The translations under genes and the position numbers were made by a program. 12,669 nucleotides of DNA, taken from NCBI GenBank assembly GCA_900770895.1, contig CAAGMF010000107.1, forward strand, positions 1 to 12,669. The letters run 5' to 3'. The notes beneath the pieces are model-generated. The model was not told the origin of the DNA. It saw only the letters and a program-made list of their open reading frames with translations, and did not search any database. Below are positions 5,866 through 11,419 of the stretch, piece after piece. Source of the stretch: an uncultured Mitsuokella sp. (GTDB lineage Bacteria; Bacillota; Negativicutes; Selenomonadales; Selenomonadaceae). The first letter of the stretch is position 1, and each line of letters opens with the position of its first letter.

Positions 5866-6102
5866 TTGTCGTTTGATTATAGTAAGTTGCGTGGGAAAAT
5901 CAGAGAAGTGTTCGGAACACAAGAAGAATTTGCAAAGGCTCTTGGCATATCAAAAGCAACATTGAGCCTAAAGCTAAACAACTTGTCTGAGTTTACCCAG
6001 CAGGAGATGTCTAACGCGATGGAGCTGCTTCATGAACCAGCGTGCAGCGTTGACAAGTATTTTTTTTGCCTAGATAGTTCGGAAAACCGAACAAAAGAGT
6101 AA
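5866..6102 (+). CDS. Cro-like phage regulator, DUF739 family
   Basis: This protein of about 78 residues begins SFDYSKLRGKI and continues GTQEEFAKALGISKATLSLKL, a helix-turn-helix of the small DUF739/XRE phage regulators. It is the first gene after the early promoter and is divergent from the repressor, the classic place for Cro. It would bind the same operators and favour lytic growth. I chose the TTG at 5866 because AGGAG (5851-5855) lies ten bases before it. The in-frame GTG at 5857 is only one base after that ribosome-binding site, but would add just three residues. Its last codons contain the perfect operator O4, and the codons for VDK contain a perfect -35 box, so the 3' end of the gene doubles as a regulatory region. 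Confidence 0.88.
   Translation: MSFDYSKLRGKIREVFGTQEEFAKALGISKATLSLKLNNLSEFTQQEMSNAMELLHEPACSVDKYFFCLDSSENRTKE
6050..6078 (+). promoter_or_regulatory. Promoter inside the end of the cro-like gene
   Basis: A perfect -35 TTGACA at 6050-6055, a 17-bp spacer and a weak -10 GATAGT at 6073-6078. The predicted start near 6085 falls inside operator O4. It would give a second, repressor-controlled transcript starting before the small gene at 6119 and the antirepressor. Confidence 0.5.
6077..6092. promoter_or_regulatory. Operator O4 (perfect palindrome) within coding sequence
   Basis: GTTCGG-AAAA-CCGAAC is an exact match to the operator consensus. It is 251 bp downstream of O3 and lies in the last codons of the cro-like gene. 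It overlaps the -10 and start of the internal promoter. Confidence 0.75.
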
Positions 6103-6118
6103 GAAAGGAGAATAGAAC

Positions 6119-6325
6119 ATGAAATACACGAAGCACGGTCTGCAGATTGGCCTCGATGAGCTGGAAGAGCTGCTTGAAGAGGCAAAGAATCAAGCGAAGT
6201 ATCGCAGCGGAGAGGATTGCATCTACATCAGCTGCGGCAAGCGCCCGGAGATAAAGCAGTATTCCTGCTATGCCGAGTGTTATCCCAAAAACTACACGTA
6301 TGGCGCTACATACGCCGAGGAGTAA
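6119..6325 (+). CDS. Small hypothetical phage protein (68 aa)
   Basis: I do not recognise this protein. It starts MKYTKHGLQIGLDELEELLEEAKN, so the first 30 residues should form an acidic amphipathic helix. The second half has Cys40, Cys50 and Cys54 and many Tyr residues (about 50-65), without a clear zinc motif. AAAGGAG lies eight bases before the ATG, a strong start signal. It lies between the cro-like gene and the antirepressor, whose start codon follows four bases after its stop, so it is probably in the same operon and under the internal promoter at 6050-6078. Small acidic proteins at this position in other phages often act on host or phage regulators, but nothing in this sequence shows that. 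Confidence 0.8.
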   Translation: MKYTKHGLQIGLDELEELLEEAKNQAKYRSGEDCIYISCGKRPEIKQYSCYAECYPKNYTYGATYAEE

Positions 6326-6329
6326 GCAG

Positions 6330-7124
6330 ATGAATAACTTGCAGATTTTCGAGAATCCCGAATTCGGGCAGATGCGCACGGTAATCGTCAAAGGCGAGCC
6401 GTACTTCGTCGGTAAAGACGTAGCAACGGTGCTCGGGTATAAAGACACTGTAAATGCTTTGAAATCCCACGTTGATGATGACGATAAGCTGGGGTGGCAA
6501 TTCACCACCTCAGGTCAGCGCCGCGAGATGACGGTTATCAACGAGTCTGGTCTCTATAGCCTCGTCCTTTCCAGCAAGCTTCCGACGGCGAAGAAGTTCA
6601 AGCACTGGGTGACCAGTGAAGTCCTTCCGTCCATCCGCAAGACCGGCAGCTACAGCATGCCGAAGGTCACTCCGAACCCGCATTACCGGACACGCATGGT
6701 CGGCACGGCCATCCGCGACATCGGCAAGACGGCCGAGTCGCTGGAGCAGGTCTTCGGTGTCCGTCACGAGATGGCGCTGACATCAGCCACATCGCTCATC
6801 GGCGAGGCCTACGGCATCGACATGACGCCAATCAAGCCGCTCATACCGGCCGTAGCAGAGCCGACGACCATCGGCACGCTGACGCCGAAGAAGATAGCCG
6901 AGGAGCTGGGCGTCAAGTTCAAGACCGGCAGCCCGGACGGCGGCAAGGTCAACGCGAAGCTGGCCGAGCTCGGCCTGCAGGAGAAGCGCGGCAAGGAATG
7001 GCACCTGACCGAGAAGGGCAAGCAGTACGGCGAGGCCAAGCCCTTCACGCAGAACGGCCACAGCGGCTACCAGATCGGCTGGGGCAAAAGCGTGATCGAG
7101 CTGCTGCGTAGCAAGCTGAACTGA
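6330..7124 (+). CDS. Phage antirepressor, Bro-N domain protein
   Basis: This 264-residue protein has an N-terminal Bro-N domain (about 1-108). Its marks are MRTVIVKGEPYFVGKDVATVLGY, the HVDDDDK segment, INESGLYSLVLSSKLPTAKKF, and the closing KHWVTSEVLPSIRKTGSY. A different C-terminal domain (about 165-264) with a winged-helix look contains LTPKKIAEELGVKF and GKEWHLTEKGKQYGE. Such proteins bind DNA or the repressor and lift repression. I chose the ATG at 6330 because GAGGAG precedes it and because the Bro-N domain begins there. An upstream in-frame start would overlap the 68-aa gene. It follows that gene at four bases. As antirepressor it would work against the S24 repressor encoded at 5028. 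Confidence 0.92.
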   Translation: MNNLQIFENPEFGQMRTVIVKGEPYFVGKDVATVLGYKDTVNALKSHVDDDDKLGWQFTTSGQRREMTVINESGLYSLVLSSKLPTAKKFKHWVTSEVLPSIRKTGSYSMPKVTPNPHYRTRMVGTAIRDIGKTAESLEQVFGVRHEMALTSATSLIGEAYGIDMTPIKPLIPAVAEPTTIGTLTPKKIAEELGVKFKTGSPDGGKVNAKLAELGLQEKRGKEWHLTEKGKQYGEAKPFTQNGHSGYQIGWGKSVIELLRSKLN

Positions 7125-7169
7125 GGTGAGCGAGAAACATATGCTGCGCGTGGAAGGGAGGGAATACGA

Positions 7170-7481
7170 ATGTTTGACCTAGAGCAGGTCGACGTCCTTG
7201 TGCAGAAGACGCAGGCTATAGCCGAGCTGATTCATGATCCGATTTTCGAGGCGTACATGAAGATGATGGAGACGGGCGCGAAAGAGCCGCCGTACTTCGA
7301 CCGGATGGTCACGGCCAAGGATGCTGCAAAGATACTCGGCGTAGGCAAGTCGCGCATCTACGAGCTGGCACGGAGTGGCCGCTTGCCGGTCTACTATCTG
7401 CCGGACAGCACGTGTCAGCGTTTCTGGCTCCATGACCTCATGAGCCTGCCGAAGCGGGACGACGGAGGTGAGACAGCATGA
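7170..7481 (+). CDS. Helix-turn-helix (excisionase/MerR-type) protein
   Basis: This 103-residue protein has a helical N-terminal 45 residues and then a HTH_17-type DNA-binding segment (about 47-95): MVTAKDAAKILGVGKSRIYE, then LARSGRLPVYYLP and RFWLHDLMSLP. This pattern is that of small excisionase-like and adaptor DNA-binding proteins. It is the best candidate for the phage excisionase in this window, although it lies far from the integrase. It may instead be another early regulator. GGGAGGG lies about six bases before the ATG. Its stop codon overlaps the next start (ATGA), so the two are probably translated together. Confidence 0.82.
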   Translation: MFDLEQVDVLVQKTQAIAELIHDPIFEAYMKMMETGAKEPPYFDRMVTAKDAAKILGVGKSRIYELARSGRLPVYYLPDSTCQRFWLHDLMSLPKRDDGGETA

Positions 7482-7675
7482 CGGAACTGCAAGAGCTGCT
7501 TGATGCGTGCATTCGGCAGAAGGTTTCTCCGCGCATCAGCACAGAGGACCTGGAACGTATGAAACATTGCGAGAGCGAGTTGTCCCCGGCAACGAGGGCG
7601 CTACTGATCCGCAAGCTGCAGCAATGCCTCAAGGAGGATGCAGAAGATGAAAAAGGCACTATACAACGCCGCTGA
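7478..7675 (+). CDS. Small hypothetical protein (65 aa)
   Basis: I do not recognise this protein. It appears largely helical, with many charged residues and three Cys residues (11, 31 and 49). Its ATG overlaps the stop of the HTH gene (ATGA) and has GGAGGTG about eight bases upstream. Its 3' end overlaps the next small gene by 29 bases in another frame. It is one of a run of very small genes typical of phage early regions. Confidence 0.7.
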   Translation: MTELQELLDACIRQKVSPRISTEDLERMKHCESELSPATRALLIRKLQQCLKEDAEDEKGTIQRR

Positions 7676-7742
7676 AGCCGTATGGACAGCTGCCTATGCG
7701 CTGTTCCTCGGCTGGTTGATCATACGAATATTGGAGGGCTGA
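7647..7742 (+). CDS. 31-residue single-span membrane peptide
   Basis: A very short frame encodes MKKALYNAAEAVWTAAY, then ALFLGWLIIRILEG. Residues 11-28 form one hydrophobic span, with a positive N-terminus (two Lys) that suggests an N-in orientation. AGGAGG (7632-7637) lies nine bases before the ATG, which supports expression. It overlaps the previous gene by 29 bases and ends four bases before the next ATG. Function is unknown. Tiny membrane proteins in early phage operons can act in superinfection exclusion or modify host membrane complexes, but this is only a possibility here. Confidence 0.6.
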   Translation: MKKALYNAAEAVWTAAYALFLGWLIIRILEG

Positions 7743-7746
7743 TGAT

Positions 7747-7986
7747 ATGGGACTTGATACACGCCGCAAAGCAATCATCCTGTATATACAGGCTGTAGCG
7801 AGATTGTCAGGATATGAAGGGCTGGAGCTCGAACTGGATGAGCGGCCAGATAAGTATCTGATACGCATCTACACACGCGGCAAAGCTCATCCGTGTGACA
7901 GCTGCGTATATGTCCATGATAAGGACATGGAGCTGGCAGACTTTGCAGATACTGTGTGGACGGGGCTGAAGGAGGAACTGTTATGA
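7747..7986 (+). CDS. Small hypothetical protein (79 aa)
   Basis: I do not recognise this protein. It begins MGLDTRRKAIILYIQAVARL, a basic amphipathic helix. A predicted beta stretch with LELELDERPDKYLIRIY follows, then CDSC (Cys50 and Cys53) and an acidic helical tail. GGAGG lies nine bases before the ATG. The stop codon overlaps the next start as ATGA, which implies translational coupling. The paired cysteines could bind a metal only with other ligands not evident here. Confidence 0.72.
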   Translation: MGLDTRRKAIILYIQAVARLSGYEGLELELDERPDKYLIRIYTRGKAHPCDSCVYVHDKDMELADFADTVWTGLKEELL

Positions 7987-8165
7987 GTCAGAATCGATTC
8001 GAGCGCCGCAAGACCGAACGGCAGAAAGACCGCCTGCTCGTGACCATCGGAGCGATGTGCCTCGCGGACGGAACGGTCCGGGAGCGTCTGCTGGATGGCG
8101 ACCGCATATCGCCGCTCCGCCAGCTGACCATCGGTGAGCTGCAGATACTGGGGGTGATCGGATGA
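7983..8165 (+). CDS. Small basic hypothetical protein (60 aa)
   Basis: I do not recognise this protein. The first 20 residues are strongly basic (SQNRFERRKTERQKDRL), followed by a helical segment and a short C-terminal strand (LTIGELQILGVIG). The basic start suggests nucleic-acid contact, which is an inference. I chose the ATG at 7983 because GGAGGA (7971-7976) precedes it. An upstream in-frame ATG at 7956 lacks a good ribosome-binding site and would extend into the previous gene. Both ends are coupled to neighbours through ATGA overlaps. Confidence 0.68.
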   Translation: MSQNRFERRKTERQKDRLLVTIGAMCLADGTVRERLLDGDRISPLRQLTIGELQILGVIG

Positions 8166-8272
8166 AGATACTGAGCCACTTGATGAACGGCACGCTATTC
8201 ACGGACTGGGGAGTCGCGGTGATAACCGTGGTGCTGTTCTCGGCATTCGGAATCCTATTACTGAGCTGGTGA
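8162..8272 (+). CDS. 36-residue single-span membrane peptide
   Basis: The frame encodes MKILSHLMNGTLFTDWG, then VAVITVVLFSAFGILLLSW. Residues 17-36 form one long hydrophobic helix that runs to the C-terminus. The ATG overlaps the preceding stop (ATGA), GGGGGTG lies six bases upstream, and the stop overlaps the next start (TGATG). The coupling on both sides argues that it is translated. It is the second tiny membrane protein in this cluster, after the one at 7647. Function is unknown. Confidence 0.6.
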   Translation: MKILSHLMNGTLFTDWGVAVITVVLFSAFGILLLSW

Positions 8273-8493
8273 TGGCGATGGCGAAGAAGGAAGCGCAATG
8301 CCAGCCAGGGCGCATGTGTCTATCCTGCCCATACCCAGACTGCATCAGCGGAAGAGTGAGCGCCAGTACATGGCGGACGACGCCTGATGAGGCAGAGATG
8401 CTTAGATGTGGGACAGCCATCAGGAAGGCGTCGAAATTGGGACATCTCGCATGGGCGCATACCGAGTGCTGGAAGAACATGCGGCGAGAATAA
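8272..8493 (+). CDS. Small cysteine-rich hypothetical protein (73 aa)
   Basis: I do not recognise this protein. The N-terminal third has four cysteines in the order C-x5-C-x2-C-x4-C (CQPGRMCLSCPYPDC), which could bind zinc. Two further cysteines lie later, in LRCGTAI and HTECWKN. The second half is helical and basic. The start is uncertain: ATG at 8272 overlaps the preceding stop, GTG at 8269 and ATG at 8278 are alternatives. It closes the run of small coupled genes. A minus-oriented terminator begins at its stop codon. Confidence 0.65.
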   Translation: MAMAKKEAQCQPGRMCLSCPYPDCISGRVSASTWRTTPDEAEMLRCGTAIRKASKLGHLAWAHTECWKNMRRE

Positions 8494-8545
8494 AAAAGAG
8501 CTATGCCGTGTTGGCCCACGACATAGCCAAGAAGAGATGATTTAC
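8490..8545 (-). ncRNA. Predicted ~55-nt antisense small RNA
   Basis: A minus-strand transcript from near 8545 would end at the hairpin 8500-8527 followed by six T residues. It has its own promoter at 8552-8580. It is complementary to the junction between the cysteine-rich gene and the exonuclease gene and shares the terminator T tract with the stop codon of the former. No homologue is known to me. The call rests only on the matched promoter and terminator. Confidence 0.4.
8492..8527 (-). terminator. Minus-oriented terminator hairpin in a plus-strand operon
   Basis: GCTATG (8500-8505) pairs with CATAGC (8522-8527) and CGTG (8507-8510) with CACG (8517-8520), with one C/A mismatch and the loop TTGGCC. 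On the minus strand it is followed by TC and six T residues (8497-8492). On the plus strand no T tract follows. Confidence 0.6.
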
Positions 8546-8551
8546 AGCTCC

Positions 8552-8580
8552 ATTATATCACAGGAGCGAGGAGGTAACAA
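8552..8580 (-). promoter_or_regulatory. Candidate extended -10 promoter, minus strand
   Basis: The -10 TATAAT (8557-8552) is preceded by TGA, giving the extended form TGnTATAAT. A -35 TTGTTA (8580-8575) lies at a 17-bp spacing. The -35 overlaps the region just before the exonuclease start codon. Confidence 0.5.
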
Positions 8581-9558
8581 ATGAGCATGAAAGATTACTG
8601 CGAGCAGATTATGACTGCCGCAGAGATAGAGAACCGTGATGCCTGGCTGGATGCGCGCAAGAGCAGCATCGGCGGCAGCGAGGCAGGTGTCATCGTCGGT
8701 CTGAACAAGTGGAAGTCTCCGTACCAGCTCTGGCTCGAGAAGACCGGCGAGACGGAGCCGGAGGACATCAGCGACAAGGAGGCCGTGCACTTCGGCACGA
8801 AGCTCGAGCAGCTGGTGGCTGATGAGTTCTGCGAGCGCGAGGGTAAGAAGGTTCATCGGTGCGGGCTCTTCCGCTCGAAAGAGTATCCGTTCATGACGGC
8901 GAGCTTCGACCGGCTGGTGGTCGGCGAACAGGCTGGCCTCGAATGCAAGACCGCGAACGCATTCGCCCGCGAGGCATGGGACACCGGCGAGCTGCCGCCC
9001 TCATACTACGTGCAGTGCCAGCACTACATGATGGTCAGCGGCCTGCCCAAGTGGTACATCGCCTGCATCGTCGGCGGTCAGCACTATGTTTGCTGGACGA
9101 TCGAGCGCAACGAGGACGACATCGCGGCGCTCCGGGCGGCCGAGACCGACTTCTGGAACAAGGTAAAAAGCCACACGATGCCGGATATCGACGGCTCGGA
9201 ATCATGCACGCAGGCGCTGCGGAATCACTTCAAAGGCGGCCTCACCGAGCCGATAGACCTGCCAGAAAAAGCGGTGGGGCTGGTCAAGCGCATCGATGAG
9301 CTGAAGGATGCCGAATCGGATATCAAGCAGCAGAAAACGGCCTGCCAGAACGAGCTCTGCAAAATGCTCGGAGACAACGAAATCGGCCTTGTTGATATCG
9401 TCGGTTTTGACGGTAATCCGGTCAGACGCGTAGTCTCGTGGAAGCCGGTTAAAGGTCGCACGACGATAGACGCAAAACGTCTGAAAAAAGACCTGCCGGA
9501 TATCTTCGAAAAGTACGCTAAAACCTCGGCGGCAAGCCGGAGATTTTCGATAAAATAA
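8581..9558 (+). CDS. YqaJ/lambda-type exonuclease (PD-(D/E)XK)
   Basis: This 325-residue viral-type exonuclease resects double-strand ends to give the 3' single strand used by the annealase encoded next. The N-terminus has IGGSEAGVIVGLNKWKSPYQLW (30-51), typical of the YqaJ fold. The nuclease core shows Glu76 in FGTKLEQ, Asp110 in MTASFDRL, Glu121 and Lys123 in GLECKTA, and Gln145/His148/Tyr149 in YYVQCQHYM. All expected catalytic residues are present. The C-terminal 100 residues contain a helical, probably coiled stretch (LVKRIDELKDAESDIKQQK). GAGGAGG lies five to six bases before the ATG. A second ATG at 8587 is possible. It stands 30 bases before recT, so the two form a recombination module. 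Confidence 0.93.
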   Translation: MSMKDYCEQIMTAAEIENRDAWLDARKSSIGGSEAGVIVGLNKWKSPYQLWLEKTGETEPEDISDKEAVHFGTKLEQLVADEFCEREGKKVHRCGLFRSKEYPFMTASFDRLVVGEQAGLECKTANAFAREAWDTGELPPSYYVQCQHYMMVSGLPKWYIACIVGGQHYVCWTIERNEDDIAALRAAETDFWNKVKSHTMPDIDGSESCTQALRNHFKGGLTEPIDLPEKAVGLVKRIDELKDAESDIKQQKTACQNELCKMLGDNEIGLVDIVGFDGNPVRRVVSWKPVKGRTTIDAKRLKKDLPDIFEKYAKTSAASRRFSIK

Positions 9559-9588
9559 CCGATTATTAATAAAAGGAGAAATGCAATT

Positions 9589-10470
9589 ATGGCAAACGGA
9601 AAGATTCAGGGCGGTATCATCAAAAAGACAGCAAATGCACCGGCGACGAATACCGGCGCACGATCCATCAAGGACCTCGTCATCCAGATGGAACCGCAGA
9701 TCAAGAAGGCGCTCCCGAGCGTCATCACCGGCGAGCGCTTCACTCGCATGGTGCTGACCGCGATGAGCACAAACCCGCAGCTGGCGCAGTGCACGCCGAA
9801 CAGCTTTCTCGGAGCGATGATGCAGGCCGCCCAGCTCGGCGTAGAGCCTAACACGCCGCTCGGCCAGGCATACCTCATACCATACCGCAATCACGGCCAG
9901 CTCGAGTGCCAGTTCCAGCTGGGCTACAAGGGTCTGATCGACCTCGCATACCGCTCCGGTGAAATCACGGACATCTCGGCTCACGAGGTGCATGAGAACG
10001 ATGAGTTCGACTACGAGCTCGGGCTGACGCCGAAGCTGATGCACAAGCCGGCGCTCACGAATCGCGGCCCGGTCATCATGTACTACGCCGTGTTCCATAC
10101 GAAGAGCGGCGGCTATGGCTTCGAGGTCATGAGCGTGGACGATGTGAAGGCCCACATGAACAAGTTCAGCAAGGCGGCAGGCCGGGGCTTTTCTCCTTGG
10201 TCGACCAACTTCGACGAGATGGCGAAGAAGACGGTTTTGAAGAAGTGCCTCAAGTACGCTCCGATCAAGACCGATTTTGTGCGGGCGGTCGCTGCTGATG
10301 AGACCATCAAGACGACTATCGCAGATGACATGGCATCCCAGCCGGACGAGACGACGATAGACGCCGAGCCGATATCCGATGCTCCGGCTGATGAGCAGGC
10401 CGAGAAGGTCGTAGACAAGGAGACCGGCGAGATACTGCAGGACGGTGCAGAGCAGGAAATGTTCAAGTGA
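9589..10470 (+). CDS. recT: RecT-family single-strand annealing recombinase
   Basis: This 293-residue annealase pairs complementary single strands and promotes strand invasion in phage recombination and replication. Family marks are SVITGERFTRMVLTAMSTNP (44-63), LAQCTPNSFLGAMMQAAQLGVEP (65-87), LIPYRNHGQLECQFQLGYKG (96-115), ADDETI-like AADETIKT and the WSTNFDEMAKKTVLKKCLKY segment (about 204-223). The last 60 residues are acidic and low in complexity, as is common for RecT, and may contact single-strand-binding protein or the exonuclease. AAAAGGAG precedes the ATG at a good distance. It follows the YqaJ exonuclease, the standard Rec pair. No phage SSB is seen in the window. Confidence 0.96.
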   Translation: MANGKIQGGIIKKTANAPATNTGARSIKDLVIQMEPQIKKALPSVITGERFTRMVLTAMSTNPQLAQCTPNSFLGAMMQAAQLGVEPNTPLGQAYLIPYRNHGQLECQFQLGYKGLIDLAYRSGEITDISAHEVHENDEFDYELGLTPKLMHKPALTNRGPVIMYYAVFHTKSGGYGFEVMSVDDVKAHMNKFSKAAGRGFSPWSTNFDEMAKKTVLKKCLKYAPIKTDFVRAVAADETIKTTIADDMASQPDETTIDAEPISDAPADEQAEKVVDKETGEILQDGAEQEMFK

Positions 10471-10513
10471 CACGATGAGCGCAAGTAAGGGCCGGCCTCG
10501 TGGAGGTGAGTGA

Positions 10514-11419
10514 ATGGCTGAGCGCAGAATGATAGCAAAATCCGTGATTGAAACGGACCTCTTCATGGACATGCCGATGAGCTCGCAGTGCTTGTATTTT
10601 CACTTGCTCTTGCGGGCGGATGACGATGGATTCATCAAGAATCCGTCAGCTATCCGGCGCGAGGTTGGATGTAGCGGGGACGACATGAAACTCTTGGTGG
10701 CAAAGAAGTTCATACTGCCATTCGATACGGGCGTAATCGTCATCCGGCACTGGAAAATCCATAACTACATCCGCAAGGACATGTATCATCCGACAGAATG
10801 CCAAGCTGAAAAATCTATGCTGTCGCTAGAGAACGACAAGACCGCCTACAAGCTGGAAGATGGGGCATCTGTCACACAAGAGAACATCGTCGTTACGAAC
10901 TCGTTACAGACATGTAACGAACCTGTAACGGATGCGTTACGAGCTTGTACCGAACCCGTCTCTATAGGTAAGGATAGGTTAGGTAAAGATAATATATCAT
11001 CGTCTTCTTCTGCGCGTGCGCGCGAGAGAGGAACCGACCAGTCTGACAATGATGCGGAACTGGGCAAAGTCGTATCGGCCTATGCGAACAATATCAATCC
11101 GACATTCGGGGCCAGAGAGAGGGAAGAGCTGATCGCACTCTATGAGGCATACAAGAGCAAGTGGATGCTCGCAGCGATTGACGAAGCAGCTCTCTCATCC
11201 CGCACTCCGAATATGCACTACATACAGGCCATACTCGAACGTTGGCAGAGAGACGGGTTCAAGGCACCGCGGAAGGAGCGGAAGAAAGGAGCAAGCCATG
11301 CTGGAGGCACTAGAGGAAATCTTAGCGAGGCACAACTCGCCGAGAATGAGCGATTCAGACGAGACGCCGAAGAGTGGGAGTCAGCTCCCCAGCCGTGGGA
11401 GGTATCCAGAGCTGAGTGA
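10514..11419 (+). CDS. DnaD-like phage replication initiator
   Basis: This 301-residue protein starts with a winged-helix domain (about 1-100: RRMIAKSVIETDLFMDMPMS, then FHLLLRADDDGFIKNP and IRHWKIHNYIRKDMY) of the phage replisome organiser kind. A variable linker at about 110-180 follows, with the DNA iterons beneath it. The C-terminal DnaD/DnaB_2-type helical domain (about 185-255) contains YEAYKSKWML and NMHYIQAILERW. The final 45 residues are charged. It should bind the origin and recruit the helicase loader encoded next. GGAGGTGAG precedes the ATG. The linker DNA carries six 11-bp-spaced iterons and an AT-rich stretch, so the gene probably contains the origin, as gene O does in lambda. 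Its 3' end overlaps the loader gene by 122 bp. Confidence 0.88.
   Translation: MAERRMIAKSVIETDLFMDMPMSSQCLYFHLLLRADDDGFIKNPSAIRREVGCSGDDMKLLVAKKFILPFDTGVIVIRHWKIHNYIRKDMYHPTECQAEKSMLSLENDKTAYKLEDGASVTQENIVVTNSLQTCNEPVTDALRACTEPVSIGKDRLGKDNISSSSSARARERGTDQSDNDAELGKVVSAYANNINPTFGAREREELIALYEAYKSKWMLAAIDEAALSSRTPNMHYIQAILERWQRDGFKAPRKERKKGASHAGGTRGNLSEAQLAENERFRRDAEEWESAPQPWEVSRAE
10891..10995. other. Candidate phage replication origin with iterons
   Basis: Six 9-bp units start at 10891, 10902, 10913, 10924, 10935 and 10946, exactly 11 bp apart: CGTTACGAA, CGTTACAGA, TGTAACGAA, TGTAACGGA, CGTTACGAG and TGTACCGAA. The period is not a multiple of three, so it is not explained by a protein repeat. 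Two copies of TAGGTAARGATA follow (10965-10976 and 10980-10991), then the A/T run AATATATCAT. Iterons beside an A/T-rich unwinding region inside the initiator gene are the usual form of a phage theta origin. Confidence 0.72.

Noticed and set aside
9202..10572. Long minus-strand open frame (456 codons) opposite recT
   Set aside because: It covers parts of the exonuclease, recT and initiator genes in antisense, with no start signal and no domain. It is a shadow of GC-rich coding DNA.
10891..10956. CRISPR-like short repeats
   Set aside because: The units are 9 bp at an 11-bp period without spacers, inside an initiator gene. This is an iteron array and not a CRISPR. No CRISPR or cas gene is seen in the window.
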